Part shown: positions 28,411 to 36,431 of the stretch, piece after piece
How positions within the stretch are numbered: position 1 is the stretch's first letter
How the letters are laid out: every line of letters starts with the position of its first letter
From: a bacterium
GTDB lineage: Bacteria; BMS3Abin14
Direction: 5' to 3'
NCBI GenBank assembly: GCA_020350725.1
Contig: CP070719.1
Coordinates: forward strand, 1,531,431-1,595,430
DNA: 64,000 bases
Notes under the pieces: model-generated
Database searches by the model: none
Told to the model about the DNA's origin: nothing
What the model saw: only the letters and a program-made list of their open reading frames with translations
Program-made: the position numbers and the translations under genes

Positions 28411-28962
28411 TTGAAATTCATCAGCCGCCGCCACCATTCGATCCGTTCAGACAGGCGGGATTTTTGCCTCCCCGAAATGATCCACCTGCCGGCCCTCGAA
28501 GAGAGCTGGACGGTGCAATACCGTGACAACGGCAGCGCGGCCGCGCAGGCACGGGTTCCCCGGCAAGGGATTGTGGTGGTCAGCGGCCAGATCCGAAACG
28601 CTGAAAAGGTTCGGGAAGCCCTCAGGCGCTGGCTGGTCCGCCAGGCCAGATCCTCGCTGGTGCCGTGGCTGAAAGAGCTGAGCGAGGATGCGGGGCTGTC
28701 TTTCGGAAGGGTGGCCATCAGGGGCCAGCGGACGCGGTGGGGCAGCTGTTCAGCCCGGGGGAACATCAACCTGAACTACAAACTTCTCTTCCTTACTCCC
28801 GATCTGGTCCGATACATCCTGCATCATGAACTGTGTCACACCGTCCACCTGGACCACTCCCGGCTGTTCTGGGAGCTCCTCGCATCCTTCGAGCCGGACT
28901 ACAGGGTGTACAACAGGCAGGTCAAGAGGGGCATGGAGCATGTTCCCGGATGGGCCAAGTAG
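28411..28962 (+). CDS. YgjP-like (DUF45) metallopeptidase-domain protein, possibly N-terminally short
   Basis: 183 residues from a TTG at 28411 or 161 from the ATG at 28477. The core motif RTRWGSCSARGNINLNYKL and the zinc site HHELCHTVHLDHS (HExxH plus a later His) match the YgjP/SprT-like family. IHLPALEESWTVQY resembles the usual sequence before the core, so a start upstream of 28477 is preferred, but the arginine-rich N-terminal strand normally seen in the family is not evident and the frame is closed by a stop near 28336. Either the start is atypical or the N-terminus has been lost. Biochemical function is uncertain; YgjP homologues are thought to be nucleic-acid linked. Confidence 0.78.
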   Translation: MKFISRRHHSIRSDRRDFCLPEMIHLPALEESWTVQYRDNGSAAAQARVPRQGIVVVSGQIRNAEKVREALRRWLVRQARSSLVPWLKELSEDAGLSFGRVAIRGQRTRWGSCSARGNINLNYKLLFLTPDLVRYILHHELCHTVHLDHSRLFWELLASFEPDYRVYNRQVKRGMEHVPGWAK

Positions 28963-29037
28963 GGAGGAATAGACACGGGGGAAAAGGAGTCCAGAGTCCA
29001 GAGGCCAGGGTCCAGAGGGGGCGGGGGGGGAGAGGGG

Positions 29038-29058
29038 GCCCTTCGACAGGCTCAGGGC
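29038..29058. repeat. GCCCTTCGACAGGCTCAGGGC dispersed-repeat type palindrome
   Basis: An imperfect palindrome with GCCCT/AGGGC ends in the convergent gap between the YgjP-like and flavoredoxin genes. I recognise near-identical copies as common intergenic repeats in many unrelated bacterial genomes. It is preceded by degenerate GTCCAGAG words (28989-29026). It is 21 bases long; only this one copy was noticed in the window. Confidence 0.6.
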
Positions 29059-29149
29059 AGGCGAAAAACAGACGCGGAGACGCGGCGACAGGGAGGATAG
29101 GTAAACGGGGAAAGAGGAGGGATATTACTTGGCACCCAGTCCTTTTCTC

Positions 29150-29722
29150 TTAGCCCTGCTTTTTTCTGCTGTACCCATACGATCCCAGAGCATCGCCCAG
29201 GGCGCGATAGGTTCGATCCGGAGGGGAATAGGCGAGGGGATTGAGGATCTCGAAGCGGATATTGCCTTCCTCGTCGAAGGCGTCCTCGGCCACGTGGGTC
29301 GCCACCACCTCACCCAGGAACATATCGTGCACACCGAGGGGGACGATCTCGGCGACCCTGCACTCCATGGAGACAGTGCATTCGTCGACAAGGGGCGGCG
29401 AGACCACTTCGGCCTGGACCGGGGTGAGGCCGGCCTCGAAGAACTTGTCCCTGCTCTTGCCCGAGACAATGCCGCACAGGTCGACCTTCTTGACGATCTC
29501 CACCGGCGGGATATTGACGACAAATTCGCCTGTATCCTTGATGATGCTGTAGGAGTAGCGGGACGGTCGGATGCTTATGCTCACCATCGGTGGATCTGAG
29601 CAGATGACCCCTGCCCAGGCGATGGTGATGATGTTGGGCCTTCCCCCCCTGTCCTGGCAGGTGACCAGCGCGACCGGCGCGGGAACGAGAAAAGTGTTTG
29701 GTTTGATCGAGCGCTTTTTCAT
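29150..29722 (-). CDS. Flavin reductase / flavoredoxin family protein
   Basis: 190 residues of the DIM6/NTAB FMN-binding split-barrel family. The N-terminal PAPVALVTCQD, the IITIAWAGVICSDPPMVSISIRPSRYS core and VVNIPP are typical of flavoredoxin-like flavin reductases of anaerobes. Start at 29722: GAGAAGGA lies 6-13 bp upstream and the next in-frame ATG further out adds only 12 unconserved residues. It is the last gene of the minus-strand block, 64 bp after the ABC ATPase gene. Likely a cytoplasmic FMN-dependent electron carrier or reductase. Confidence 0.88.
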   Translation of the reverse strand: MKKRSIKPNTFLVPAPVALVTCQDRGGRPNIITIAWAGVICSDPPMVSISIRPSRYSYSIIKDTGEFVVNIPPVEIVKKVDLCGIVSGKSRDKFFEAGLTPVQAEVVSPPLVDECTVSMECRVAEIVPLGVHDMFLGEVVATHVAEDAFDEEGNIRFEILNPLAYSPPDRTYRALGDALGSYGYSRKKQG

Positions 29723-29786
29723 AGGGGATCCTTCTCTACAGCGCCTTGGTCTCAGCACTTAGCAGTTAGTCCTTAGTCCTTCTTCT

Positions 29787-30518
29787 CTATATTATCTGTG
29801 CCAGAAATGCTCTTGTTCTGTCATGGTCCGGGCTGTCGAACATCCTCTCCGGCGTGCCGACCTCGATGATGCGTCCTTCATCCATGAAAACAACCCTGTC
29901 GCAGACCTCCCTGGCAAAGCCCATCTCATGCGTGACACAGCACATAGTCATCCCCTCGCGGGCAAGGGTCTTCATGACATCGAGGACCTCGCCGATCATC
30001 TCCGGATCCAGGGCGGAGGTCGGTTCGTCGAACAGCATGATCTTCGGTTGCATGGCCAGGGCTCGAGCGATGGCCACCCGCTGCTGCTGGCCGCCGGAAA
30101 GCTGTGAGGGGAAGGAGTTGGCCTTCTCGGGTATCCCCACTTTCTCCAGGAGCTGCATGGCGATCCCCTCGCTCTGGTCCCTGGACCGCCTGCGCACCTT
30201 GATCGGGGCGATGGTCACGTTGCCCAGGACGGTCATGTGGGGAAAGAGGTTGAAGCTCTGAAAGACCATGCCCACCTCGGCACGCACCGCGTTGATGTTC
30301 GTCCTCGAGTCCGTCAGGGGGATGCCGTCGATGAAGATCTCGCCCCTGTCGATGGTCTCGAGATGGTTCAGGCAGCGCAACAGGGTGCTCTTCCCTGAGC
30401 CGGACGGCCCGATGATGGTGACCACCTCGCCCTTGTCCACCTGCATGGTGACGTCCACGAGGGCTTCCACCCTGTGACGGGAGTAGAAGGTCTTGTAGAC
30501 GTTTCTGACGTCAATCAC
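29787..30518 (-). CDS. Polar amino acid ABC transporter, ATP-binding protein
   Basis: 243 residues, GlnQ/HisP-type ATPase. Walker [11 protein letters not shown]-loop [11 protein letters not shown], signature LSGGQQQR, Walker [14 protein letters not shown] and the H-loop TH are all intact. I prefer the GTG at 30518 ([11 protein letters not shown] is the family N-terminus, AGGAGG is 10 bp upstream, and the start overlaps the permease stop); a TTG at 30527 would lie only two bases from that ribosome site. Works with the permease and binding protein just upstream. Confidence 0.93.
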   Translation of the reverse strand: MIDVRNVYKTFYSRHRVEALVDVTMQVDKGEVVTIIGPSGSGKSTLLRCLNHLETIDRGEIFIDGIPLTDSRTNINAVRAEVGMVFQSFNLFPHMTVLGNVTIAPIKVRRRSRDQSEGIAMQLLEKVGIPEKANSFPSQLSGGQQQRVAIARALAMQPKIMLFDEPTSALDPEMIGEVLDVMKTLAREGMTMCCVTHEMGFAREVCDRVVFMDEGRIIEVGTPERMFDSPDHDRTRAFLAQII

Positions 30519-31494
30519 TGACCGCAAACCTCCTCTCCATAAACTGAACGATCATGGAGAGGCTGAAGGTGAGGATAAGGTACAGAGCGGCCACCGTGAA
30601 GAAGACCTCGAAATAATTGAACGTCGAGGTGCCGATCTCCCTGCCCGCCCTGGTCAGCTCCACGAGGGCGATGACGCCGACCAGCGAGGAATCCTTGATC
30701 AGGGAGATAAACTGCCCGGCGAGGGGAGGGAGGATCCTCTTGAAGGCCTGGGGCAGGATGATGTAACGCATGGACAGGTAGTAATTCATGCCCAGGGACC
30801 GGGCCGCCTCAGACTGGCCCCGGTGGATCGACTGGATGCCGGCTCGAATGATCTCGGCGACGTAGGCTCCGGCGAAGACGGACAGAGCCAGGACACCGGC
30901 CATGAAATTGGAGAGTTTGAAGACCTGTCCGACGAAGAAATAGAAGATGTAGATCTGAACCAGAAGGGGTGTACCGCGGATCAGCTCTATGTAGCCGATG
31001 GCCAGCCACTTGGGCGCCGGGCTGCCGGACAGCCGGGCAAGGCCCGTGAACAGCCCGATGATGATCCCCAGAATAATGGCGAGAACGGAGATCTCAAGGG
31101 TGAGGATCAGGCCCTTGAGGAGGAGGCCGGCCTTCCATCGCTCCCACTGGGCGAGGACCTGTCCCGATCGGATCTCGTCCCCCACGGATACGGTGACCAG
31201 GTTCGAGGGAACCGTGTAATACTGCTCTTCGTCAAGGAAGTTGGCCGCCACGATGACCGTGTCGGAACCATCCCTGTCGAGGGCGATGACCGTTGCGTCC
31301 TCCTGGGCCTCGATCAGATCGCTGTCCTTGAAGAGGACGTAGCGGGGTATCTGTTCCCACCGCCATATGTATTCCACCTTTTTTGTCGTGTGGAAGGTGC
31401 CGGCCACGAGGCCGATCAGGATAAGGGCCAGTGCGATCCAGGACAGAGTGCTGCGGAAACGGGGATTGTGCACGAGGTCCTTTACGGTTTCCAA
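30511..31494 (-). CDS. Polar amino acid ABC transporter permease with N-terminal periplasmic insertion
   Basis: 327 residues, about 100 more than a usual His/Glu/Gln/Arg permease. Residues 16-36 form an extra membrane helix, followed by an 80-residue hydrophilic stretch (about 37-118) ending in [15 protein letters not shown], which looks like a small beta-hairpin module of the lipoyl-like kind. The standard permease domain with the EAA-type loop ([23 protein letters not shown]) follows. The stop overlaps the ATPase start. The extra domain is probably periplasmic and may contact the binding protein; that is inference. Confidence 0.9.
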   Translation of the reverse strand: METVKDLVHNPRFRSTLSWIALALILIGLVAGTFHTTKKVEYIWRWEQIPRYVLFKDSDLIEAQEDATVIALDRDGSDTVIVAANFLDEEQYYTVPSNLVTVSVGDEIRSGQVLAQWERWKAGLLLKGLILTLEISVLAIILGIIIGLFTGLARLSGSPAPKWLAIGYIELIRGTPLLVQIYIFYFFVGQVFKLSNFMAGVLALSVFAGAYVAEIIRAGIQSIHRGQSEAARSLGMNYYLSMRYIILPQAFKRILPPLAGQFISLIKDSSLVGVIALVELTRAGREIGTSTFNYFEVFFTVAALYLILTFSLSMIVQFMERRFAVSD

Positions 31495-31578
31495 GAAAAT
31501 CCCTCCGGACTCGGGTTGCCAATAAGGTTCGGGGGGCTCCTCTGCCCCCCGTTACCGATGACCGATCGACCGACTGAG

Positions 31579-32391
31579 TTACTGGACGTCCTTGATCCAA
31601 TCGTTGCCGGTGATCCACTTGCTGTAGACCTTGTCGTAGCGTCCGTCGCCCTTTATCTGAGCCAGGAAGTTGTTGAGCCAGTTGAGAAAATCCGGGTCTC
31701 CCTGCTTGATGGCCCACCCCAGGGGTTCGAAGGTGAAGGGTTCATCGAGAAAGACGAGCTTTCCGGCGCCCTTCTGGGCAAAGAAGACGGCACAGTACGG
31801 CAGGTCGTAGACGAAGGCGTCGGCCTTGCCGTTGATCACCTCGAGGGCGGCCTCGGGTTCGGTCTCGAAGCTCTTGTACTTGGCTCTGGGGATGAGGCTC
31901 TTGACCGCCTGCTCGCCGGTGGTGCCCAGCTTGGAGGTCACGGTGTATTTCGGATCGTTAAGGTCCTTGTAGGTCTTGATATAGCCAGTGAGGTCCTTGT
32001 TGATGAGGATGGTCTGACCGACGATGATGTAGGGATCGGCAAAATTGACCTTCAGGTTCCTTGCCTGGGTGACCGTCATACCGCTCATGATGATGTCGAA
32101 CTTGTCCGTGAGCAGGGAGCCGATGATGCCGTCCCAGGCCGTGGGGATCAGTTCCAGTTCGACGCCCATCTCCTTGGCCATGACCTTGGCCATGTCCACG
32201 TCGAAACCGACGATCCTGCTCTGCTTGTCCTGCATCTCAAAGGGCATGTAACCCGGCTCCATGCCGACCCGGAGCTTACCGGCCTTGAGGATGGACTGCA
32301 GGGTTGATTTTGCTGCCAGATCGGTGTCTGCGGCCATGACGGGACAGGCCATTGCCACAACCAGGACAAAAACAAGAACGGCTCGCTTCAT
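31579..32391 (-). CDS. Amino acid ABC transporter substrate-binding protein
   Basis: 270 residues, SBP_bac_3 family. Signal peptide MKRAVLVFVLVVAMACPVMA precedes LRVGMEPGYMPFEM, DVDMAKVMAKEMG and the hinge region; the usual substrate arginine lies in TVTQARNLKVNFADPY. The exact amino acid cannot be told. AAGGAGG lies about 5 bp before the ATG. It follows the zinc-ribbon gene by 44 bp and precedes the permease by 84 bp in the same direction. Confidence 0.93.
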   Translation of the reverse strand: MKRAVLVFVLVVAMACPVMAADTDLAAKSTLQSILKAGKLRVGMEPGYMPFEMQDKQSRIVGFDVDMAKVMAKEMGVELELIPTAWDGIIGSLLTDKFDIIMSGMTVTQARNLKVNFADPYIIVGQTILINKDLTGYIKTYKDLNDPKYTVTSKLGTTGEQAVKSLIPRAKYKSFETEPEAALEVINGKADAFVYDLPYCAVFFAQKGAGKLVFLDEPFTFEPLGWAIKQGDPDFLNWLNNFLAQIKGDGRYDKVYSKWITGNDWIKDVQ

Positions 32392-32435
32392 AACTCCTCC
32401 TTTCAGGATCGAATAACCCTACCTGTGGTTGGATC

Positions 32436-32588
32436 TCAATAGGACTTTCCCTCGTCCAGAAGCTCACAGATCATCATTTCCACGTCGCACTCGGGACAGC
32501 GGGGAATCTCCTCCTTTGGGATGTAGACGATCTCTGTGTGGTCACACAGCGGGCACTTGACCTGTATGGCTTCCACTTTGTCCCGCAC
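32436..32588 (-). CDS. 50-residue zinc-ribbon protein
   Basis: A small gene reading GTG at 32588 to TGA at 32436. The product carries Cys-Pro-Leu-Cys (residues 12-15) and Cys-Pro-Glu-Cys (residues 31-34), the two knuckles of a treble-clef or rubredoxin-like zinc ribbon, and one more cysteine at residue 41. AAAGGGGGG lies 5-12 bp upstream of the GTG, and a promoter at 32613-32642 points into it. It heads the ABC importer block. Conservation of the cysteine pairs and the ribosome site support a real gene; function is unknown, with metal or nucleic-acid binding possible. Confidence 0.7.
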   Translation of the reverse strand: MRDKVEAIQVKCPLCDHTEIVYIPKEEIPRCPECDVEMMICELLDEGKSY

Positions 32589-32612
32589 GGCACCCCCCTT
32601 TGAGGAACTCTA

Positions 32613-32642
32613 CATATAACACCTGCGTTTTTTTCGTGTCAA
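32613..32642 (-). promoter_or_regulatory. Promoter for the zinc-ribbon / ABC importer block
   Basis: On the minus strand TTGACA (32642-32637), 18 bp, TATATG (32618-32613), within 25 bp of the zinc-ribbon start. Perfect -35, four of six in the -10. Confidence 0.6.
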
Positions 32643-32812
32643 TGACGATAGGTCTGGAAAAAGGCAGAATAGAGAATGAAAACCATCATATATTCGGGAA
32701 TAGGAAAGAGCGGGAAAAAGGTAGAGAGGCCAGCAGGAAGAGGTTTGCGTAATGCATTATTCAGGATCCGGGACAGTGTCTCATGCTGACTCCTGTCTGC
32801 GGAACAGCGTCA

Positions 32813-32841
32813 TTGACAGTCCCCGGCGGCTGACCTAGAAT
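32813..32841 (+). promoter_or_regulatory. Sigma-70-type promoter for the 130-residue membrane protein
   Basis: TTGACA (32813-32818), 17 bp, TAGAAT (32836-32841), 30 bp before the TTG start at 32872. Perfect -35, five of six in the -10, ideal spacing; it diverges from the promoter at 32613-32642. Confidence 0.8.
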
Positions 32842-32871
32842 GCATTGCCTGGATCTCATGGAGGGTAACCC

Positions 32872-33264
32872 TTGGATTTTCTCACGCCTGTTTTGGGGAC
32901 GCTCACGGGTATCGAGGCGGCCCACTGGAAAGATATCCTCATTTTCACGGCGAAGGTCATCCTCTTCTGTGTGCCCTTCGTCGCTGTGGGTTTCCTTCTG
33001 GAGCGCGACATGATCCGGCTCCCCGCAGTGTCCAAGATACTGAAAATCGGCATCCTGACAACCTTCGCTGCACCTGTCTTTCTCTACGGACTTCTCAACC
33101 TGATGGCACCCGGTCTGCCGGACTCCTTCTGGGAAAGCTATCCCCTGCTGGAGTCCATGTGGATCATGGAAGGAAGATGGCCTCCGATCATCCTCATGGG
33201 GATCGTTGTCCTCTTTGTCGTCCTCTATTGTGTTGAGATCGTTGAGGGAGATCTGACGAAATAA
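32872..33264 (+). CDS. Small membrane protein, unknown family
   Basis: 130 residues with three clear hydrophobic segments (about residues 22-42, 60-80 and 103-122), separated by a charged loop (LLERDMIRLPAVSKI) and a loop rich in Trp, Pro and Glu. No family recognised. A TTG start at 32872 is preceded by GGAGGG and by a strong promoter, which argues that it is a genuine single-gene unit. It lies between the divergent ABC operon and rplM. Confidence 0.65.
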   Translation: MDFLTPVLGTLTGIEAAHWKDILIFTAKVILFCVPFVAVGFLLERDMIRLPAVSKILKIGILTTFAAPVFLYGLLNLMAPGLPDSFWESYPLLESMWIMEGRWPPIILMGIVVLFVVLYCVEIVEGDLTK

Positions 33265-33393
33265 CAATGATCAGATGCAGGAGTCCGGTGTCCGGAGGGG
33301 AAACCGGGGCAGGGACAGGGTGACTGAGAAGAGGGTGCCTCCCGAATCAGGGATCACTGGCTTTAACCGGTAACGGTGAACGACTCTCATCTA

Positions 33394-33422
33394 TTGACAG
33401 ATGGGGAAAATTGTTCTAATTA
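33394..33422 (+). promoter_or_regulatory. Promoter for rplM-rpsI
   Basis: TTGACA at 33394-33399; the best -10 is TCTAAT at 33415-33420 (15-bp spacer) or the overlapping TAATTA at 33417 (17 bp). It lies 60-85 bp upstream of rplM. Confidence 0.55.
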
Positions 33423-33479
33423 GGTCCGTTCGTCCTGTTGTTCCAAAATCTTTTGTTCTACACAGAGGTGTTCAAAAAG

Positions 33480-33908
33480 ATGAAGACCTATTCCGCCAAA
33501 AAGGGAGAAGTTCAGAGGAGGTGGGTTCTCGTCGACGCCGAGGGGCAGGTCCTCGGGCGTCTTGCCTCCCGAGTAGCAGGTGTGCTGAGGGGTAAGAACA
33601 GGCCGCAGTACACCCCCCACGTGGACACCGGCGACTTCGTCATCGTGGTCAACGCCGAGAAGATCCATCTCACGGGCAACAAGGCCGAGGATAAGATATA
33701 CTATCGGCACTCAGGCTATCCCGGAGGCATCAGGGCCATGACGGCTGCAGAGATGCTTCAGAAGAAACCCGAGCAGGTGATCAAGAAAGCCGTCAAGGGC
33801 ATGCTGCCTAAAAACCGACTGGGACAGGCCATGCTGAGCAAGCTCAAGGTGTACGCTGGCCCGGACCATCCCCATGAGGCGCAGCGGCCAGAAAAGATCT
33901 CTCTCTAA
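33480..33908 (+). CDS. rplM: 50S ribosomal protein L13
   Basis: 142 residues. [20 protein letters not shown] is the family start, of which KTYSAK and [16 protein letters not shown] are diagnostic; [12 protein letters not shown] and [12 protein letters not shown] follow. The start at 33480 is chosen over an in-frame upstream codon because L13 begins here and GAGGTG lies upstream. It is transcribed with rpsI, 17 bp downstream. Confidence 0.97.
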   Translation: MKTYSAKKGEVQRRWVLVDAEGQVLGRLASRVAGVLRGKNRPQYTPHVDTGDFVIVVNAEKIHLTGNKAEDKIYYRHSGYPGGIRAMTAAEMLQKKPEQVIKKAVKGMLPKNRLGQAMLSKLKVYAGPDHPHEAQRPEKISL

Positions 33909-33925
33909 GATCTCGAGGAACGGAT

Positions 33926-34318
33926 ATGACAGAGGCCACTTATTACGGGACCGGAAGAAGGAAGACCTCCATCGCAAGGGTGTGGATCACTCCCGGTGAA
34001 GGGAAGATCAGCATCAACAGGAAGGATGCTGACGAATACCTGGGGCGGGAGACCCTCAAGATGATCATCATGCAGCCCTTTGAGGTCACCGGCACCTCGG
34101 GACAGTTCGATGTCAGGGTCAATGTCAACGGGGGCGGGTCCAGCGGACAGGCCGGAGCGATCAAGCACGGCATCAGCAGGGCTCTCCTGCGGGTCTCCGA
34201 CGAGCACAGAAAACCACTCAAGAAGGCCGGCTACCTGACCAGAGACGCCCGGGAGGTCGAGCGCAAGAAGTACGGCCAGAGGGGAGCCCGCGCCAGATTC
34301 CAGTTCTCAAAGCGTTGA
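33926..34318 (+). CDS. rpsI: 30S ribosomal protein S9
   Basis: 130 residues: [16 protein letters not shown] at the N-terminus, [18 protein letters not shown] in the middle and the C-terminal tail ending RARFQFSKR that reaches the P-site tRNA. Complete and of normal length. A terminator follows 23 bp after the stop. Confidence 0.98.
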   Translation: MTEATYYGTGRRKTSIARVWITPGEGKISINRKDADEYLGRETLKMIIMQPFEVTGTSGQFDVRVNVNGGGSSGQAGAIKHGISRALLRVSDEHRKPLKKAGYLTRDAREVERKKYGQRGARARFQFSKR

Positions 34319-34341
34319 TACCGGACCTGCTCGCTTATCGG

Positions 34342-34372
34342 AAGGGAAGGGCTTTGCCCTTCCCTTTTTTTT
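34342..34372 (+). terminator. Rho-independent terminator of rplM-rpsI
   Basis: A perfect 11-bp stem AAGGGAAGGGC (34342-34352) / GCCCTTCCCTT (34356-34366) with a TTT loop and a run of T to 34372. Confidence 0.95.
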
Positions 34373-34579
34373 GGCCGGGTGAAGATCCGGGCATGGTATT
34401 CATTTTCCACTTTTCGGTTGTCAGGTTCGAATATCGAGGTCAGCACCGTCGGGCGATATCCCCTTTAATGATTCTGGATTGAGCACTTTCGCTCTGAATT
34501 CTCCCTGTCGCTAGAAGGCCGGTTTCGTGGTATCTAGAAGGAGAGGATTCGACGGGAACAATCTCCTGCGGAGGCAAAT

Positions 34580-35623
34580 ATGATCAGGGCTGGTATCGTA
34601 GGTGCCACAGGCTATACAGGGATGGAGCTGGTGCGGATCCTCCTGGAACACCCGGGGGTCCGGTTGACTTACGTTACCTCGCGGACTTGGAGCGGCAGAC
34701 CGCTGGCAAACGCCCTGCCGGGCCTTACGGGCTGGTCGGATCTGCTTTGCAGGGAGTTCGACGCTACGGAGGCTGCGGGGGAAGTTGACATCATATTCCT
34801 CTGTTTACCCCACGGTGAGGCCATGGATACGGTTTTCCAGCTCCACAGTCTGAATGTCCGACAGGTGGACCTGTCGGCCGATTTCAGGATCGCCGATCCG
34901 AAGATCTTCGGAGAGTGGTACGGACCTCACAGGCACCCTCAGCTCCTCACAGAAGCTGTGAGCGGGTATCCAGAGCTCTACAGAGAGGACATCACGGGGG
35001 CCGTTCTCGTCGCCAATCCGGGCTGTTACCCCACAACAGCCGTTTACGGCCTTCTTCCCCTCGCGGAGGTCGATCTCCTGGACCCCAGATCCATCGTTGT
35101 GGACAGTAAGTCGGGTGTCAGCGGGGCGGGGAAGGAGCCCCGCGGTCATCTTCACTTCCCTGAGGTCGAGGGTAACTTCTCGGCCTACGCCATAGCCGGG
35201 ACACACCGCCACGTGTGCGAGATGGATCAGGAGCTGTCAAAAATCAGTGGAAAGTCGGTCCAGGTGACATTTACACCTCACCTGGCGCCATTGAGTCGAG
35301 GAATTCTGAGTACGATCTACGCTCGAACCGTCTCACCCCTGAACGATGACGGCATCTTCGAGCTCTATCGGAAGCGATACGAGAAGGAGCCCTTCATACG
35401 GGTGAGATCACCGGATCAGCCGCTACCCACCCTGAAAGACGTGCGAGGCACCAACCTCTGCATCGTCGCTCCCAGGGTGGACAGGCGCAGCGGCATTACG
35501 GTCATCGTTTCGTGCATCGACAACCTCGTGAAAGGGGCCTCCGGACAGGCTGTGCAGAACATGAATATTATGTCGGGGCTGCCCGAGACAATGGGATTGG
35601 AGAGCCTGCCGCTGACCCCTTGA
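34580..35623 (+). CDS. argC: N-acetyl-gamma-glutamyl-phosphate reductase
   Basis: NADPH-dependent third step of arginine synthesis. The nucleotide-binding GATGYTGMELVRIL, the active-site cysteine in NPGCYPTT and the catalytic histidine region HRHVCEMDQEL are visible in 347 residues (type 1 ArgC). GGAGG is 6 bp before the ATG. It stands alone: no other arg gene is in the window. Confidence 0.97.
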   Translation: MIRAGIVGATGYTGMELVRILLEHPGVRLTYVTSRTWSGRPLANALPGLTGWSDLLCREFDATEAAGEVDIIFLCLPHGEAMDTVFQLHSLNVRQVDLSADFRIADPKIFGEWYGPHRHPQLLTEAVSGYPELYREDITGAVLVANPGCYPTTAVYGLLPLAEVDLLDPRSIVVDSKSGVSGAGKEPRGHLHFPEVEGNFSAYAIAGTHRHVCEMDQELSKISGKSVQVTFTPHLAPLSRGILSTIYARTVSPLNDDGIFELYRKRYEKEPFIRVRSPDQPLPTLKDVRGTNLCIVAPRVDRRSGITVIVSCIDNLVKGASGQAVQNMNIMSGLPETMGLESLPLTP

Positions 35624-35670
35624 AATAACGAAAAACCCAATTTTATTAGTATGTTACAGCTATGACAGGG

Positions 35671-35701
35671 TTGACATGGTTTCCGGCAACATGGTAATAA
35701 T
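35671..35701 (+). promoter_or_regulatory. Promoter upstream of the structured leader
   Basis: TTGACA at 35671-35676 and an extended -10 TGGTAATAAT at 35692-35701 (AATAAT with a 19-bp spacer or TAATAA with 18 bp). Transcription would begin near 35707 and run into the foldable region. Confidence 0.6.
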
Positions 35702-35930
35702 GACCGCTCGGCGCGTGGCCTTTCCAGGTGTGGATCTCTATCTGCGTCCGGGCTAATAAGGTTGGGGTCCCCGCTTCCCTCGGCGCCGCCGCCCTGTTCT
35801 GTTGCGGAGGCTGGCGCCTGAAGGCGTTCGGGGATCACCCAGGGAGGAGCATCCGGGGTGTTACGGAGGCTTCAGGGTCATCCCCCGGGCGAACGTCCGG
35901 GCGGATTATATGGGAGATCTGACCGATAGA
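35702..35930 (+). ncRNA. Candidate structured RNA or long leader
   Basis: A GC-rich gene-free stretch that can fold as a branched structure: GATCTC (35733-35738) with GAGATC (35914-35919) and TCCG (35747-35750) with CGGA (35902-35905) close the outside; inside are CCCCG (35769-35773)/CGGGG (35829-35833) extended by GGCGCC (35782-35787)/GGCGCC (35813-35818), and a separate hairpin CCGGGG (35853-35858)/CCCCGG (35883-35888). A promoter lies just upstream and no T run ends it, so a leader of the next gene is more likely than a free RNA. It does not match riboswitches, 6S, tmRNA, SRP RNA or RNase P RNA as I know them. Confidence 0.4.
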
Positions 35931-35995
35931 AGAGGGTATCCGCGATCGGGAACCGGACTTTACACTATCGCCTTCCAGGAAAATTCACTATCCTG

Positions 35996-36406
35996 TTGCT
36001 AGCTGGACTCTTCCTGATTTTCGATTCGGCGTTCGCTGATCACTATGGAAGTGGAGCGGTCGACAGGCCGGTGCCGTCCGAAAACCAGGGCGTTCTGACC
36101 GGTATTACCATCCAGGAAACCGCTTCCGAGGCTAAAATCGCGCTGAAGATAAAGGGGTATCCCGATTACTCCGTTACCACTTCCGTTTGGAAGGGGGAGA
36201 AGTGGGTCGATCTTTTCCTTCGCCGTTTCAGTACTGAAGTGGGGGACCTCTCGGCAGGGAACAGGAGGATAGCCGGTCAGGTTCGCGTTGTGAGCGACGC
36301 CCCTGGAGGGGAGGTCAGGGTTTCAGTGCAGATCCTCCCGTCGAAGATATCCTATGACGTTTTCCAGTCCGGGGATCACCTGATGATCCGCCTGGTGCCC
36401 AGGTAA
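35996..36406 (+). CDS. Small exported protein with AMIN-like domain
   Basis: About 136 residues. A short hydrophobic N-terminus (LAGLFLIFDSAFA) acts as a signal peptide; the rest has the alternating pattern of an AMIN domain (VLTGITIQE, WVDLFL, then ISYDVFQSGDHLMIRLVPR), the peptidoglycan-binding module of PilQ and AmiC. The start is uncertain: TTG at 35996 gives no basic residues before the hydrophobic core, the preceding in-frame codons (from 35930) include GKFTIL but no ATG, GTG or TTG. It lies 25 bp before the REC-REC gene and may belong with it. Confidence 0.6.
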   Translation: MLAGLFLIFDSAFADHYGSGAVDRPVPSENQGVLTGITIQETASEAKIALKIKGYPDYSVTTSVWKGEKWVDLFLRRFSTEVGDLSAGNRRIAGQVRVVSDAPGGEVRVSVQILPSKISYDVFQSGDHLMIRLVPR

Positions 36407-36431
36407 AGAGACCCCGGGTCCGAGCAAGGCT

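Noticed and set aside
34424-34432. GGTTCGAAT, which resembles a tRNA T-loop.
   Set aside because: No acceptor, D or anticodon stem can be drawn around it and no CCA or matching 5' end is present.
35702-35930. 6S RNA, tmRNA or RNase P RNA as identity for the foldable region.
   Set aside because: It branches instead of forming the 6S rod, lacks a tag reading frame or tRNA-like ends, and lacks the conserved RNase P cores.
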